A stretch of DNA of 64,000 bases, taken from Pseudomonas sp. RIT-PI-S (GTDB taxonomy: Bacteria; Pseudomonadota; Gammaproteobacteria; Pseudomonadales; Pseudomonadaceae). The DNA lies in assembly GCF_025642975.1 (NCBI RefSeq), contig NZ_JANZKJ010000012.1:91694-155693 (forward strand), read 5' to 3'. The position numbers were made by a program, and so were the translations under genes. Of this stretch, positions 17,166 to 29,117 are shown in pieces. Numbering within the stretch: the stretch's first letter is position 1; each line of letters opens with the position of its first letter. The notes beneath the pieces are model-generated. The model saw only the letters and a program-made list of their open reading frames with translations, was not told the DNA's origin and did no database searches.

Positions 17166-17381
17166 GCGCTCAATTGGCCGATCAAGTAAGCATCTAAAAC
17201 GTTATCTAGAGACTTCAACGCCATCAACAATAATCCGACATCGGGATCGATAATTGACAATAGAGATGAATAAACATACGAGTAAGCCCCAACGGCATCC
17301 GGCTTATCTCCAGTTATCGCGATTACCGCTCCCGAAACCGTAACTACCGTCGCTCTGATCTTGCGTCAAAATTGTGTTCAT
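17160..17381 (-). pseudogene. Truncated type I secretion-associated remnant (copy 2)
   Basis: Second copy of the element at 15325-15825. The out-of-frame reading carries KIRATVVTVSGAVIAITGD and then ALKSLDNVLDAYLIGQLSA before running into HlyD sequence at about 17160. It retains only the N-terminal roughly 65 residues of the ancestral protein. The first 25 codons from the ATG are in a different frame, as in copy 1. Confidence 0.5.
17304..17381 (-). CDS. 25-residue Gly-rich peptide ORF (copy 2)
   Basis: ATG at 17381, TAA at 17304, again five bases downstream of a lipoprotein stop and with the same GGGAGC ribosome site. It differs from copy 1 at residues 2 (Asn for Ser) and 6 (Thr for Met); the other 23 residues match. 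See copy 1 for the two interpretations. Confidence 0.3.
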   Translation of the reverse strand: MNTILTQDQSDGSYGFGSGNRDNWR

Positions 17382-17385
17382 ATAA

Positions 17386-18147
17386 TCAGCTCCCTGCATG
17401 ATTCAGCTCATCAACTATGAAATTGTGAATTTTTTGCCAATTATTTCTTTGAGACATAGGATAGTCGTACTGTACCAATACTCCCTGAACCAAGATAAAT
17501 GATACAAAGCAGCGTTTTGAGATATTGACGCAATCGACTAGAAACTGGCCCCCATCTGGGTTTTTATAATTTTCATCGAGTGGCACCCCCGTAACACCAT
17601 CATTATGATGATAGTTTCTCATTCCTATTTTTTTATCGACACTTTCGGATGTATATTCATCATAAAGCGTATTAAACATATTGGATTTTTTTTCGCTTAT
17701 AGAGCAATGCAGGCGAATAAATAATGTTCTGGGCTCTACTACGTCCGCGCCAAATACTTCTGGGTATCTTTCAGCCAGATCAGGAATGCCATAGTCGTTT
17801 CCCGCCCATATTCCTTCAATGTATTCCGCAGGCTGATTTTTCTGAGGCCTCGCCAAGTACATATTCCGAACAATTATTTTATTATTGCCTTTAAATTTAA
17901 ACTCATGATTTGCTATCCAGACGATCGACGTTCGAGGTACTCTTTCATGGTTGCGAAAAGTAGGTTCTCCATATTTTTGTTGGGATGCAGTATCCGCAAG
18001 CTTCATGCACGAATTCTCAATAGTTCCTTCAATATATACGTTATCCACGTGCTCTCTCTTACACGCCAAGATCAATAGAATCAAAAAAACAAAACCAGTT
18101 AACTTAACTCTACATAAAGCTCTTGAAAACCAAAAATTAGCAATCAT
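17386..18147 (-). CDS. Lipoprotein, possible immunity protein (copy 2)
   Basis: A 253-residue paralogue of the 15830-16591 product, with the lipobox LLILAC (Cys about 27). The two copies are offset by 1556 bases at both ends, which marks a tandem duplication. Both frames are intact although everything around them is broken. Divergence is spread over the length rather than confined to one end. Predicted periplasmic, membrane anchored; function unknown. Confidence 0.7.
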   Translation of the reverse strand: MIANFWFSRALCRVKLTGFVFLILLILACKREHVDNVYIEGTIENSCMKLADTASQQKYGEPTFRNHERVPRTSIVWIANHEFKFKGNNKIIVRNMYLARPQKNQPAEYIEGIWAGNDYGIPDLAERYPEVFGADVVEPRTLFIRLHCSISEKKSNMFNTLYDEYTSESVDKKIGMRNYHHNDGVTGVPLDENYKNPDGGQFLVDCVNISKRCFVSFILVQGVLVQYDYPMSQRNNWQKIHNFIVDELNHAGS

Positions 18148-18225
18148 TCCCGGACACCTATCATCTAAAGCTCAATGAATTACTTATTCTTTCTAAATGA
18201 TACTGTATCGACAAATATAGGCACC

Positions 18226-18677
18226 TCATCGCTCCCTCAGACTTTCCCCAACATGCTGCTCAAGCGGACTCAAGAAATAATCCACAACCCGACGTTCATC
18301 CGTCTTAACCTCAACCGTCACCGCTATCCCTGGACTTAGCGCCATCTCCCCTATCCCACCCGATAAGTGACTCTTATCCAGCCTCACCTTAGTACTATAA
18401 ATAAGCCCCCGCTTCTCATCCTCGATAGCATCATCGGAAACACTCACCACTTCACCCGCAGCGGTTCCGTACTTGGTAAAGGTAAAGGTTTCAACTTTCA
18501 CCGTGACCTTCTGCCCAGGACGAACAAAAGCCAATGTCTTTGTTCTCCAGCACCGCCTCGACCTGACTGGTGGGTTGTCAGGTACCAAGGTCAACAGCGG
18601 TTGCGCCGGGGCCACTACCCCGCCCACCGTATGGACGTTCAATTGCTGAATCGTCCCGCTAACGGGCGCCTTGAGTG
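18226..18677 (-). pseudogene. HlyD C-terminal fragment (copy 2) joined to tolC
   Basis: The HlyD beta-barrel/C-terminal part: LNVHTVGGVVAPAQPLLTLVPDN, VTVKVETFTFTKYGTAAGEVV, KVRLDKSHLSGGIGEMALSPG and the terminal SPLEQHVGESLRER, stop at 18226. Between the LVPDN and RPGQKV segments there is a short out-of-frame run caused by two compensating one-base indels (near 18570 and 18530), relative to the correct EVEAMLENKDIGFVH in copy 1. Its 5' end fuses out of frame to the truncated tolC at about 18673. Confidence 0.75.
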
Positions 18678-19544
18678 GAAGCCACTAAATCGACGGTCGG
18701 GGCATAACCAGCTTTGCGTTGGGAAACGGTCTGCTGAGCCGCATTCACCGCTTTGTCGGTCGCAAGCAATTGCAGGTTCTGGCGCACGGCGGTCTCTACC
18801 CACTCCCGCGGGTGGCTAGGGACTGGAGATTCGGTGGGCAGTTGGTGGCCCGTGCCAACGATCGAAACGTAGTTAGCGTTGGTCAGGCGCGACAACGCCT
18901 CGTAGGCGTCATCGACCTTGCGCTGTGCGAGCTGGCGGTTCGCGCGGGCGTTGTCGTAGGCCGCTTGGGCGTCGTACACATCGGTGATACTGGAAGCGCC
19001 GTCTTCCAGCTTGCCTTGTGCCTGGTCGCGCTGGCGAAGCAATGCGGCCTCTTCGGCCTTTGCGGCCGCGACGGAATCCAGCGCACGTAGGGTTTCGAAA
19101 TACGCCTGCGCCGAAGTCAGGATCAGCGTCTGTTCTTTCGCCGCCAGTTCCAGTTCGGCCTGGTCAACAGACGCCTGCGCCGCCTTGAGCTGGTACCAAC
19201 GATCCGCGTGGAACAGCGGCTGGCTCAGGTTGGCTTGAAAGGTATTTCCGCTGCGCTCGCGAACGAGCGCGGGGTGGTCTCGATCAAGGCGCGTGATCTC
19301 GGTTTTGGTACCCGCGCTGATGTTCGGCAGCAGCCCAGCCACAGCCTGTGGAACGGCTTGCGCTTGCCCCTTGAACGCGTGGCGCGCAGCAGAGAGCTGA
19401 GGGTCATTCTGCACCGCCGCCTGATACACACCGAGCAAATCGGCTCGTGCGCCAGATTCGCTGGCCCCCTGAGCCGTGGCGAGTACAGGCAGCAATGCCA
19501 GGGTGAGAGAAACGACACGAACAATGCCAATCCGACGTTGCATT
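18659..19544 (-). pseudogene. Truncated TolC-family outer membrane efflux protein
   Basis: MQRRIGIVRVVSLTLALL is a signal peptide (cut after ATA), followed by about 270 residues of a TolC-type protein: the DLLGVYQAAVQNDPQLSAAR repeat start, QANLSQPLFHADRWYQLKAA, and AQAYFETLRALDSVAAAK. It breaks off after YAPTVDLVAS, where the second half should begin, and enters HlyD DNA in the wrong frame, ending at 18659. The ABC transporter gene and HlyD N terminus that should follow are absent. A promoter-like AT-rich patch lies at 19630-19650. Confidence 0.85.
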
Positions 19545-19686
19545 TCCAATCCTTTGAAAGGCCCTAATACGGCGCTTCGCGCCGGGGGCTGATGTCCACG
19601 GAAATGCTTTCGGCAATGGGGATCCAAACTTTAATATTTATATAAACGAACCAGCTTGACCAAGCCACCGGCTGCCCGGCCAACCG

Positions 19687-20592
19687 TCACAGCCCGCTCG
19701 CCGAATCCATAGCACCCTCCGCAATCACCCCCCGCGCCAACCCCACCACCCTTTCCGCCAGTTCCATCCCCGGCCCACTGCGCCAGGACGCGATGATGTC
19801 CATGGGGGGTGGCGTGGGAATGCCCTCAATCAAGCTCAGGCTGCCGTCACGCAAGTGGGCGTCCACCAAGGGCAGCGGCAGTGCGCCGATGCCGAAGCCG
19901 TCGCGTACCAGGCGAATCACCGCCGAGGCAGAGTTGACACAGTTGATGCGGCCATTCATCAGGCCGGCGCCGTGGAAGAGGTTGAGCAGGTCCTGATGAG
20001 GCCGTGAGTTGCGGGAGAAGGTGACGATGCGTTCGGCGGCCAGCGCGTGCAGGTCAGGGTAGGGCCGGTCCTGCGGGGCACCGCGGGCGACCACCCACTG
20101 CATGGGATAACGGTCGAGCAAGGCATTGCGCACGCTGTCCAGGCGCACGATGTCGGTTTGCAGAATGATGTCCTGGTAGCCCTTTTCCAGCTGCTCGCAG
20201 AGGTTGCGTGCGGTGTCGGCGGTGATCTCCACTTCCACCCCTGGCCAGGCCGCCCCCAAGCGGGTGACCAGGGTGCTGAGCCAGGTGTGGATGACCGTGT
20301 CCATGGCACCGATGCGCACGTGCCCTTGGGCCAGGGTCGGGTCTTTGAGGGCGGCCTTGAGTTCGTTCAGGGTGTCGACCATGCGCTCGGCATAATCCAG
20401 CACCCGCTGGCCTTCCGGGGTGAGGGTGACGCCCTTGGGATCGCGCACGAACAGGCGGGCACCCAGTTCCTCTTCCAGGGCGGCGATGCGGCTGGAGATG
20501 GACGCCTGAGTGGTGCAGAGCTTTTCGGCGGTGAGCCGAAAGCTGTTGAGCCGGGCCACCCAGACGAAGGTTTCGAGGAAACGGATGTTCAT
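19687..20592 (-). CDS. LysR-family transcriptional regulator
   Basis: A 301-residue LysR regulator: N-terminal winged helix-turn-helix (FLETFVWVARLNSFRLTAEK with TTQASISSRIAALEEELG, residues 5-44) and a periplasmic-binding-like effector domain (about 90-295). It is divergent from DUF969-DUF979, so the 20593-20781 spacer should hold its operator. Because that permease pair is associated with 5-oxoproline use, regulation by 5-oxoproline or a related ligand is a reasonable inference. The effector itself is not shown by sequence. Confidence 0.9.
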   Translation of the reverse strand: MNIRFLETFVWVARLNSFRLTAEKLCTTQASISSRIAALEEELGARLFVRDPKGVTLTPEGQRVLDYAERMVDTLNELKAALKDPTLAQGHVRIGAMDTVIHTWLSTLVTRLGAAWPGVEVEITADTARNLCEQLEKGYQDIILQTDIVRLDSVRNALLDRYPMQWVVARGAPQDRPYPDLHALAAERIVTFSRNSRPHQDLLNLFHGAGLMNGRINCVNSASAVIRLVRDGFGIGALPLPLVDAHLRDGSLSLIEGIPTPPPMDIIASWRSGPGMELAERVVGLARGVIAEGAMDSASGL

Positions 20593-20781
20593 GTGGGCCT
20601 GGCCCTCCGCCGGCAGCGATCAAGAAAAAGCTATCAGGGGGCATGGGATTTTCTCGCTGGACGCCAACGCCTGCCCCTTTCAACAATCCCCCCATAACAA
20701 CAGGGGGCTCCCCGCCCTTGCAACAATAAAAAAACTTGCTTCTGCCGACCGCGGCCCCGGCCGCACTCAAGGGCACACATC
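20593..20781. promoter_or_regulatory. Divergent LysR / DUF969 control region
   Basis: A 189-base spacer between divergent genes, the usual place for LysR operators. It contains A-rich tracts near 20728-20740 and a GGGGG/CCCCC inverted element around 20690-20712, but I cannot assign a specific T-N11-A box with certainty. Confidence 0.35.
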
Positions 20782-21498
20782 ATGAACGAAACGCTTAACT
20801 TCTGGCCGCTGGCCGGTGTCGCTGTCATCGTCCTCGGCTTCATCCTTCGCTTCAATCCCATGCTGGTGGTGGCCATCGCCGCCGTGGTCACCGGCCTGGC
20901 CGCGCACTTTCCCGTGGAGACGGTGCTGGCCAGTATCGGCACTGGCTTTATCAAAACCCGCACCTTGCCGTTGATCATCCTGCTGCCCCTGGCGGTGATC
21001 GGCCTGCTGGAACGCCATGGCCTGCGCCGCCATGCCCAACAATGGATCGGTCGCTTTGCCCGGGCCACCGCCGGGCGCCTGCTGATCGGCTACCTCTTCG
21101 TGCGGGAGATCACCGCTGCACTGGGGCTGACCAGCCTGGGCGGTCATCCGCAAATGGTGCGGCCGCTGCTGGCGCCCATGGCCGAGGGGGCGGCCGTGGC
21201 CCAGCACGGCGCCCTGCCCGCCCAGGCCCGGCAGCGCTTGCTGGCGTTCTGCGCGGCCACCGATAACATTGGGCTGTTCTTCGGCGAAGACATCTTCGTG
21301 GCCTTTGGCGCCATCGCGCTGATGCATACCTTCCTGCTGGGCGTGGGCCTGGAAGTGGACCCACTGCACATCGCGGTCTGGGGCATTCCGACGGCGATCA
21401 GTGTGTTCGTGATCCACAGCCTGCGGCTGTATCGGCTGGACCACTATCTGGCGCGCCACGGGGCTGTGCAGCCTGAAGGCGAGAGGGCTTCGGCATGA
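20782..21498 (+). CDS. DUF969 family membrane protein (5-oxoproline transport pair)
   Basis: A 238-residue integral membrane protein with about six hydrophobic segments, starting MNETLNFWPLAGVAVIVLGF. DUF969 and DUF979 proteins occur as adjacent pairs and have been annotated as subunits of a 5-oxoproline permease; that assignment comes from gene neighbourhood more than biochemistry. It fits here because pxpABC is 6 kb away. The stop overlaps DUF979 by four bases (ATGA). Confidence 0.85.
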   Translation: MNETLNFWPLAGVAVIVLGFILRFNPMLVVAIAAVVTGLAAHFPVETVLASIGTGFIKTRTLPLIILLPLAVIGLLERHGLRRHAQQWIGRFARATAGRLLIGYLFVREITAALGLTSLGGHPQMVRPLLAPMAEGAAVAQHGALPAQARQRLLAFCAATDNIGLFFGEDIFVAFGAIALMHTFLLGVGLEVDPLHIAVWGIPTAISVFVIHSLRLYRLDHYLARHGAVQPEGERASA

Positions 21499-22445
21499 TC
21501 CTGTCCATCCAATACCTGTACTGGCTGGCCGGCGTGATCCTGGCGATCACCTGTGCCATGACCCTGGCCGACCGCGAGCACCCTCGCCGCTGGCGTAGCG
21601 GGCTGTTCTGGGGGCTGTTCGCCGTGGCCTTCCTGGTGGGCGAGCGGTTGCCACCGGCAGTCGTGGGTGTAGGCGTGCTGCTGATGGCCCTGTTGGCGGG
21701 TTGCGGGGGCGTGGCGGTGGGCAGCTATCGCCCGTTGGCAAAGCAGGCCCAACAGGCGGTGGCCACGCGCCTGGGCAACCGCTTGTTCATCCCCGCCCTG
21801 GCGATTCCTTTGCTGACCGTGGCACTGGCGCTTGGGCTGAAGAACGTCAAGCTAGGGGAGCGCCTGCTCCTGGATCCGGCCAACACCACCTTCGTCGCCC
21901 TCGGGGTCGCCAGCCTGGTGGCGCTCGGGCTGGCCTGCTGGCTCACCCGGGACACCCCGCTGCAGGCCATGCGCGAGTCACGGCGGCTGACCGAGGCCTT
22001 GGGCTGGGCCCTGGTGCTGCCACAAATGTTGGCCATGCTGGGGCTGATGTTCACCGACGCAGGCGTCGGCAAGGCCGTGGCGTTTCTCGCCAGCCATTAC
22101 ATCGACATGGACTACCGCTTGGTGGCGGTGATGGTCTACGTGCTGGGCATGGCGCTGTTCACCATGATCATGGGCAATGGCTTCGCCGCCTTCCCGGTGA
22201 TGACCGGCGGCGTGGGCGTGCCGATCCTGGTGGGGGTATATGGCGGCAACCCAGCGGTGGTCGCGGCCATCGGCATGTTCTCTGGCTACTGCGGCACGCT
22301 GATGACGCCCATGGCGGCTAATTACAACCTGGTGCCAGCCGCCCTGCTCGAACTGCCGGACCGTTATGCGGTGATCAAGGTCCAGGTGCCGACCGCGCTG
22401 GCGATGCTGGTGGTCAATACGGTGCTGCTGTACGTGCTGATGTGA
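21495..22445 (+). CDS. DUF979 family membrane protein (5-oxoproline transport pair)
   Basis: A 316-residue polytopic membrane protein with about nine segments, including GNGFAAFPVMTGGVGVPIL and GMFSGYCGTLMTPMAANYN (near 232-290), which are conserved in the family. Coupled to DUF969. No pyrrolidone carboxyl peptidase gene follows, unlike in many relatives; the next gene is a convergent sensor kinase. Confidence 0.85.
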   Translation: MILSIQYLYWLAGVILAITCAMTLADREHPRRWRSGLFWGLFAVAFLVGERLPPAVVGVGVLLMALLAGCGGVAVGSYRPLAKQAQQAVATRLGNRLFIPALAIPLLTVALALGLKNVKLGERLLLDPANTTFVALGVASLVALGLACWLTRDTPLQAMRESRRLTEALGWALVLPQMLAMLGLMFTDAGVGKAVAFLASHYIDMDYRLVAVMVYVLGMALFTMIMGNGFAAFPVMTGGVGVPILVGVYGGNPAVVAAIGMFSGYCGTLMTPMAANYNLVPAALLELPDRYAVIKVQVPTALAMLVVNTVLLYVLM

Positions 22446-22456
22446 TGGGCTGGGGC

Positions 22457-23821
22457 TCAAATAGCGGGCGCAAGGGGCGGCTCACACGCGGCGAAACGCA
22501 GCGCCACCCGTAAACCGCCCAGCGCGTTGGTCGCCTGCAGGGTCCCGCCCTGGCGCTCGACGGCGTGCCGGGCGATGCTCAGGCCAAGGCCAAAGCCGCC
22601 ATCGCCCGGGCGCGCCCCGTCCAAACGGGTGAATGGTTCGAATATCCGTAGCAGGTCGGCTTTGGCCACGCCGCCGCCTCGATCCTGCAGGCTCAATTGC
22701 CAAAAGGCCTCGTCACGCTCCGCAGAGAAGGTGATCTCGGCGCCGGCTGGCGAATGCCGGATCGCGTTGCGCAAGATGTTTTCCAGCGCTTGGGCGAGGC
22801 TGTCCAGGTGGCCACTCACCCAGCAGTCTTCAGGCACCGCACAGCGCAGCCGCTCAGGCGCCCAGCCGGTTTCGAAGGCAGCGTCCTCGGCGAGCATGTC
22901 CCATAGGGCCTGCACCTGAATCGGTTGCAGTGCCGGCGGCCGGCGCTCGGCGTCCAGCCAGGCCAGCTGCAGAGTGTCCTCCACCAGCCTCTGCATGGTA
23001 TCGACCTCCCGCGCCAACCGCTCGCGCAGGCGGTCGCTGTCCGGTTCTGCCTCGCAGGCCACGCGTAAACGGCTCAAGGGCGTGCGCAGCTCATGCGAGA
23101 GGTCGCGCAGCAACCGCTGTTGCATGTTGACGGTTTCGCGCAGGCGCTCGCCCATGTCGTCGAAGGCGCGGGCGAGTTCGCCCAACTCGTCACGGCGAGC
23201 TAGGGCCTGTGGTGCCAGCCGGGTATCGAGGCGGTCGGCGCGCCATTGTTGAGCCTGGCGCCGCAGTTGCTCCAAAGGCGCCACCAGCGTGCGGTACAGC
23301 CCCGCGCAGAGCAGCAGGGTAAACAGCGCCGGGACGATGCCCTTGGTCAGCACGTGGGAGAGAAACACCTCACGCCCTGGGGTGAAGCGCGGGGGTAACT
23401 CGATCACCAGGTTCCCCCGCGCCGGCGCCACAGGAAAGGGCACCCGCAGCCAAGGCGCTGCCCGGCTGCGATGGCTCACGGGCCAATCGATCCCGCGCAG
23501 GAAGGTCAAACGCTGGCGCTGTTCAGGGGTCAGGGCAACCCCCCCGAGGGGCGCCAGGTCAGCGCCGATCGCGGTGACGAACACCCCTTCGCGGGCGGCG
23601 ATTTCACCGAGCAACGCATCCAGGCCGGCCGTGCCGTGCTCGTCGTAAGCCTGTTCGGCAGCCCTGGCATACCCACCGAGGGTGGCCCGCGCCTGGGCCG
23701 ACAAGGATGCCGTCTGCGCCTCCAGGTATCGGCCCCAGGCCCAACTGAGCCAGATCATCAGCAGGCAAAAGCCGATCAACAGCGCGGCGAGTTTCCAGAA
23801 CAGTGAATGGCGACCCGGCAT
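22457..23821 (-). CDS. Two-component sensor histidine kinase
   Basis: A 454-residue membrane kinase: N-terminal transmembrane segment (LAALLIGFCLLMIWLSWAWG), periplasmic sensor of about 130 residues, second segment (GIVPALFTLLLCAGLY), HAMP, HisKA with LLRDLSHELRTPLSRLR, and HATPase with DRGGGVAKADLLRIFEPF and GFGLGLSIARHAV. The ATG at 23821 lies one base after the response regulator stop, so the pair is coupled. The signal is unknown. It is not recognisable as PhoQ, ColS or CpxA from sequence alone. Confidence 0.9.
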   Translation of the reverse strand: MPGRHSLFWKLAALLIGFCLLMIWLSWAWGRYLEAQTASLSAQARATLGGYARAAEQAYDEHGTAGLDALLGEIAAREGVFVTAIGADLAPLGGVALTPEQRQRLTFLRGIDWPVSHRSRAAPWLRVPFPVAPARGNLVIELPPRFTPGREVFLSHVLTKGIVPALFTLLLCAGLYRTLVAPLEQLRRQAQQWRADRLDTRLAPQALARRDELGELARAFDDMGERLRETVNMQQRLLRDLSHELRTPLSRLRVACEAEPDSDRLRERLAREVDTMQRLVEDTLQLAWLDAERRPPALQPIQVQALWDMLAEDAAFETGWAPERLRCAVPEDCWVSGHLDSLAQALENILRNAIRHSPAGAEITFSAERDEAFWQLSLQDRGGGVAKADLLRIFEPFTRLDGARPGDGGFGLGLSIARHAVERQGGTLQATNALGGLRVALRFAACEPPLAPAI

Positions 23822-23822
23822 C

Positions 23823-24524
<702 letters not shown>

Positions 24525-24688
24525 AAGACGTATTAGCACCCGCGAAAGATTCTCAGTGCCATTATTCTGCAATATCGTAGCGCCAGCAACGAGCGGAGCG
24601 ACGGGCGGCACTGGCAGGTGCATGGAGGGCGCCGGCAGGGTATGGTGCGGCAAACCACGGGGGTAGCCCCGGCGACTGAGGTGCGGGC

Positions 24689-27448
<2,760 letters not shown>

Positions 27449-27651
27449 GCTGAAGCTGGCGCCGCCCTGGGGTTAGCAGGCTGCACCCGTTCCCAAACAA
27501 TCCCCCTACCCTGCGGCGGGGGGCGAAGCCCGCGAAACGGCGGCACCTGGGTTGCTAGGGCTCTCGCATCGGCCGGCCGCCCCGAGCCTACAGTCGCGCA
27601 CGTGGGCCACACCCAGCCGTGCTACCATGCGCGCCCTTCTTCGGAGGCCCT

Positions 27652-28074
27652 ATGGTCGAACACGATTTCCGCTACAGCCTGCTGACCCCGCAACACACCC
27701 TGATCGAGTGCCGGGCGTTGTCGCCGGGCCGTTACCAAGTCACCGGTAATGGCGGCGCCGTTCGCGCCGACGACGTGCTGCTGGTCACGCTCAAGGGCAG
27801 CCAGACCCTCAGCATGCGCCTGACCGTTGAAAAGGTTCGTCACCTGATCAACCCAGTCGGCCAATGGACGGCCGTAGCGCGTGGCCCGGCGTTCAATGCC
27901 TTGGCGATCCATCGCTGGGACGTGAACTGCGATCGCTGTGGCAAGGCGATGAATTTCGAATTCGCCGTGGACGCCAGCCTTGGCGAGGCGGCGTTGCAAC
28001 CGGCCGCGGCCGCGCGCATCGCCGAGTTGGGTTGGCGCAGCGAGGGCGACAAGCACTTCTGCCCTGACTGCTAG
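27652..28074 (+). CDS. Hypothetical protein with a CxxC pair
   Basis: 140 residues, soluble. VNCDRCGKAMNFEF (about 85-98) and CPDC at the extreme C terminus suggest a zinc-binding knot built from two CxxC pairs. No domain of known function is recognised. The start at 27652 (MVEHDFRYSLL) follows TCGGAGG, a good ribosome site. Its TAG stop is made from a preserved TA plus the first G of the MITE (see 28074-28227). Confidence 0.75.
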   Translation: MVEHDFRYSLLTPQHTLIECRALSPGRYQVTGNGGAVRADDVLLVTLKGSQTLSMRLTVEKVRHLINPVGQWTAVARGPAFNALAIHRWDVNCDRCGKAMNFEFAVDASLGEAALQPAAAARIAELGWRSEGDKHFCPDC

Positions 28075-28227
28075 GCTCTGTACGAAAAGCGGCGAGCGAC
28101 GGTCAGGCAAGGCTACAATCGGCCGGGCCGCGTAGGCGAGGACGTGACGTTTACTGGTTGGGAATGAGCATTCCGAGCCGGTTTTTCAACGCAGCATGGC
28201 CGGGCGCAGCTGCTTTTCGTACAGAAC
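28074..28227. mobile_element. MITE of IS5-like type
   Basis: The ends GGCTCTGTACGAAAAGCGGC and (inverted) GGTTCTGTACGAAAAGCAGC match at 18 of 20 bases and are flanked by CTA on both sides (28071-28073 and 28228-28230), a 3-base target duplication of the kind made by IS5-group elements. No transposase fits in 154 bases. Insertion left both flanking genes complete. Confidence 0.7.
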
Positions 28228-28695
28228 CTAACCCCCGCGCAGCTGCGCCAGGCGCTGCTTGAGGCCCGCGGCGGTCTGCTCGCCGAGCAAGGTCGCGCGG
28301 ACCTGGCGTTGCGGGTCGAGCACAAAGGTCACGGGCAGGCCCTCGGCCGCGGGCAGGTTCAGCGCCTCGGCGGGGTTCTGCACGAGCACCCGGTAGGTGA
28401 TGCCCATCTGCTCGGCCGCCTGTGCCAGCTCGTCTGCGCGCATGGGGTCGAAGTTGACCCCCAGCACCTGTACCCCCTCGGCGGCCGCCTGCGCGGCGAA
28501 CGCGTTGAGTTCGGGGATCTCCCGGCGGCATGGCCCGCACCACACCGCCCAATAGTTGATCACCAGCCACTGGCCTTTCAGGCTTTCGCCGCTCACCGCC
28601 TGGCCATGCTGGTCTGGGCCCAGGTCTTGCCCACAACCGGCCAGGCAAAGCGTCGCCAGCAGCGCGAGCAGATACCCCTTGCAGCAGCGAACCAT
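28228..28695 (-). CDS. TlpA-type thiol-disulfide oxidoreductase lipoprotein
   Basis: A 155-residue lipoprotein (LAGC lipobox, Cys21) with a thioredoxin fold: WAVWCGPCRREIP carries the active-site C53 and C56, then the conserved LPVTFVLDPQ cis-Pro segment (about 119-128). Such proteins reduce disulfides on periplasmic proteins. The stop codon lies in the target duplication of the adjacent MITE. Confidence 0.88.
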   Translation of the reverse strand: MVRCCKGYLLALLATLCLAGCGQDLGPDQHGQAVSGESLKGQWLVINYWAVWCGPCRREIPELNAFAAQAAAEGVQVLGVNFDPMRADELAQAAEQMGITYRVLVQNPAEALNLPAAEGLPVTFVLDPQRQVRATLLGEQTAAGLKQRLAQLRGG

Positions 28696-28763
28696 CGTCG
28701 TCCTCGTCTTCGCGGGTCAGGCAGGTAGAATAGCCGCCACTCGATAGCACAGGCGACCCCTCG

Positions 28764-29117
28764 ATGAGCGACCTTACCCTGTATCACAACCCGCGCTGCT
28801 CCAAGTCCCGCGCGGCGCTCGAACTGCTTGCCAGCCGCGGCCTGGCCCCGACCGTGGTGCGCTACCTTGAAAGCCCGCCCAGCGCCGACACCCTGCGCGA
28901 CCTCCTACAGCGCCTGGGCGTGGGTGCCCGCGAGTTGCTGCGCACCGGTGAAGACGAATATGCGGCATTGAACCTGGCCGACCCGGCACTCTCAGAGCAG
29001 GCCCTGATCGAGGCCATGGCGGCACATCCGAAGTTGATCGAACGGCCAATCCTGGTTCGCGGCGACAAGGCCGTGATTGGCCGGCCCACGGAAAAACTGC
29101 TGGAGTTGCTGCCATGA
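28764..29117 (+). CDS. arsC: ArsC family (glutaredoxin-dependent) arsenate reductase
   Basis: A 117-residue ArsC-family protein with the catalytic Cys12 in HNPRCSKSR and the arginine-bearing IERPILV segment (about 92-98). The glutathione/glutaredoxin type reduces arsenate to arsenite; some members of the family have other roles (YffB, Spx-like). No arsB or arsR is nearby, so function in arsenic resistance is not shown by context. Overlaps the next gene by four bases (ATGA). Confidence 0.85.
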   Translation: MSDLTLYHNPRCSKSRAALELLASRGLAPTVVRYLESPPSADTLRDLLQRLGVGARELLRTGEDEYAALNLADPALSEQALIEAMAAHPKLIERPILVRGDKAVIGRPTEKLLELLP

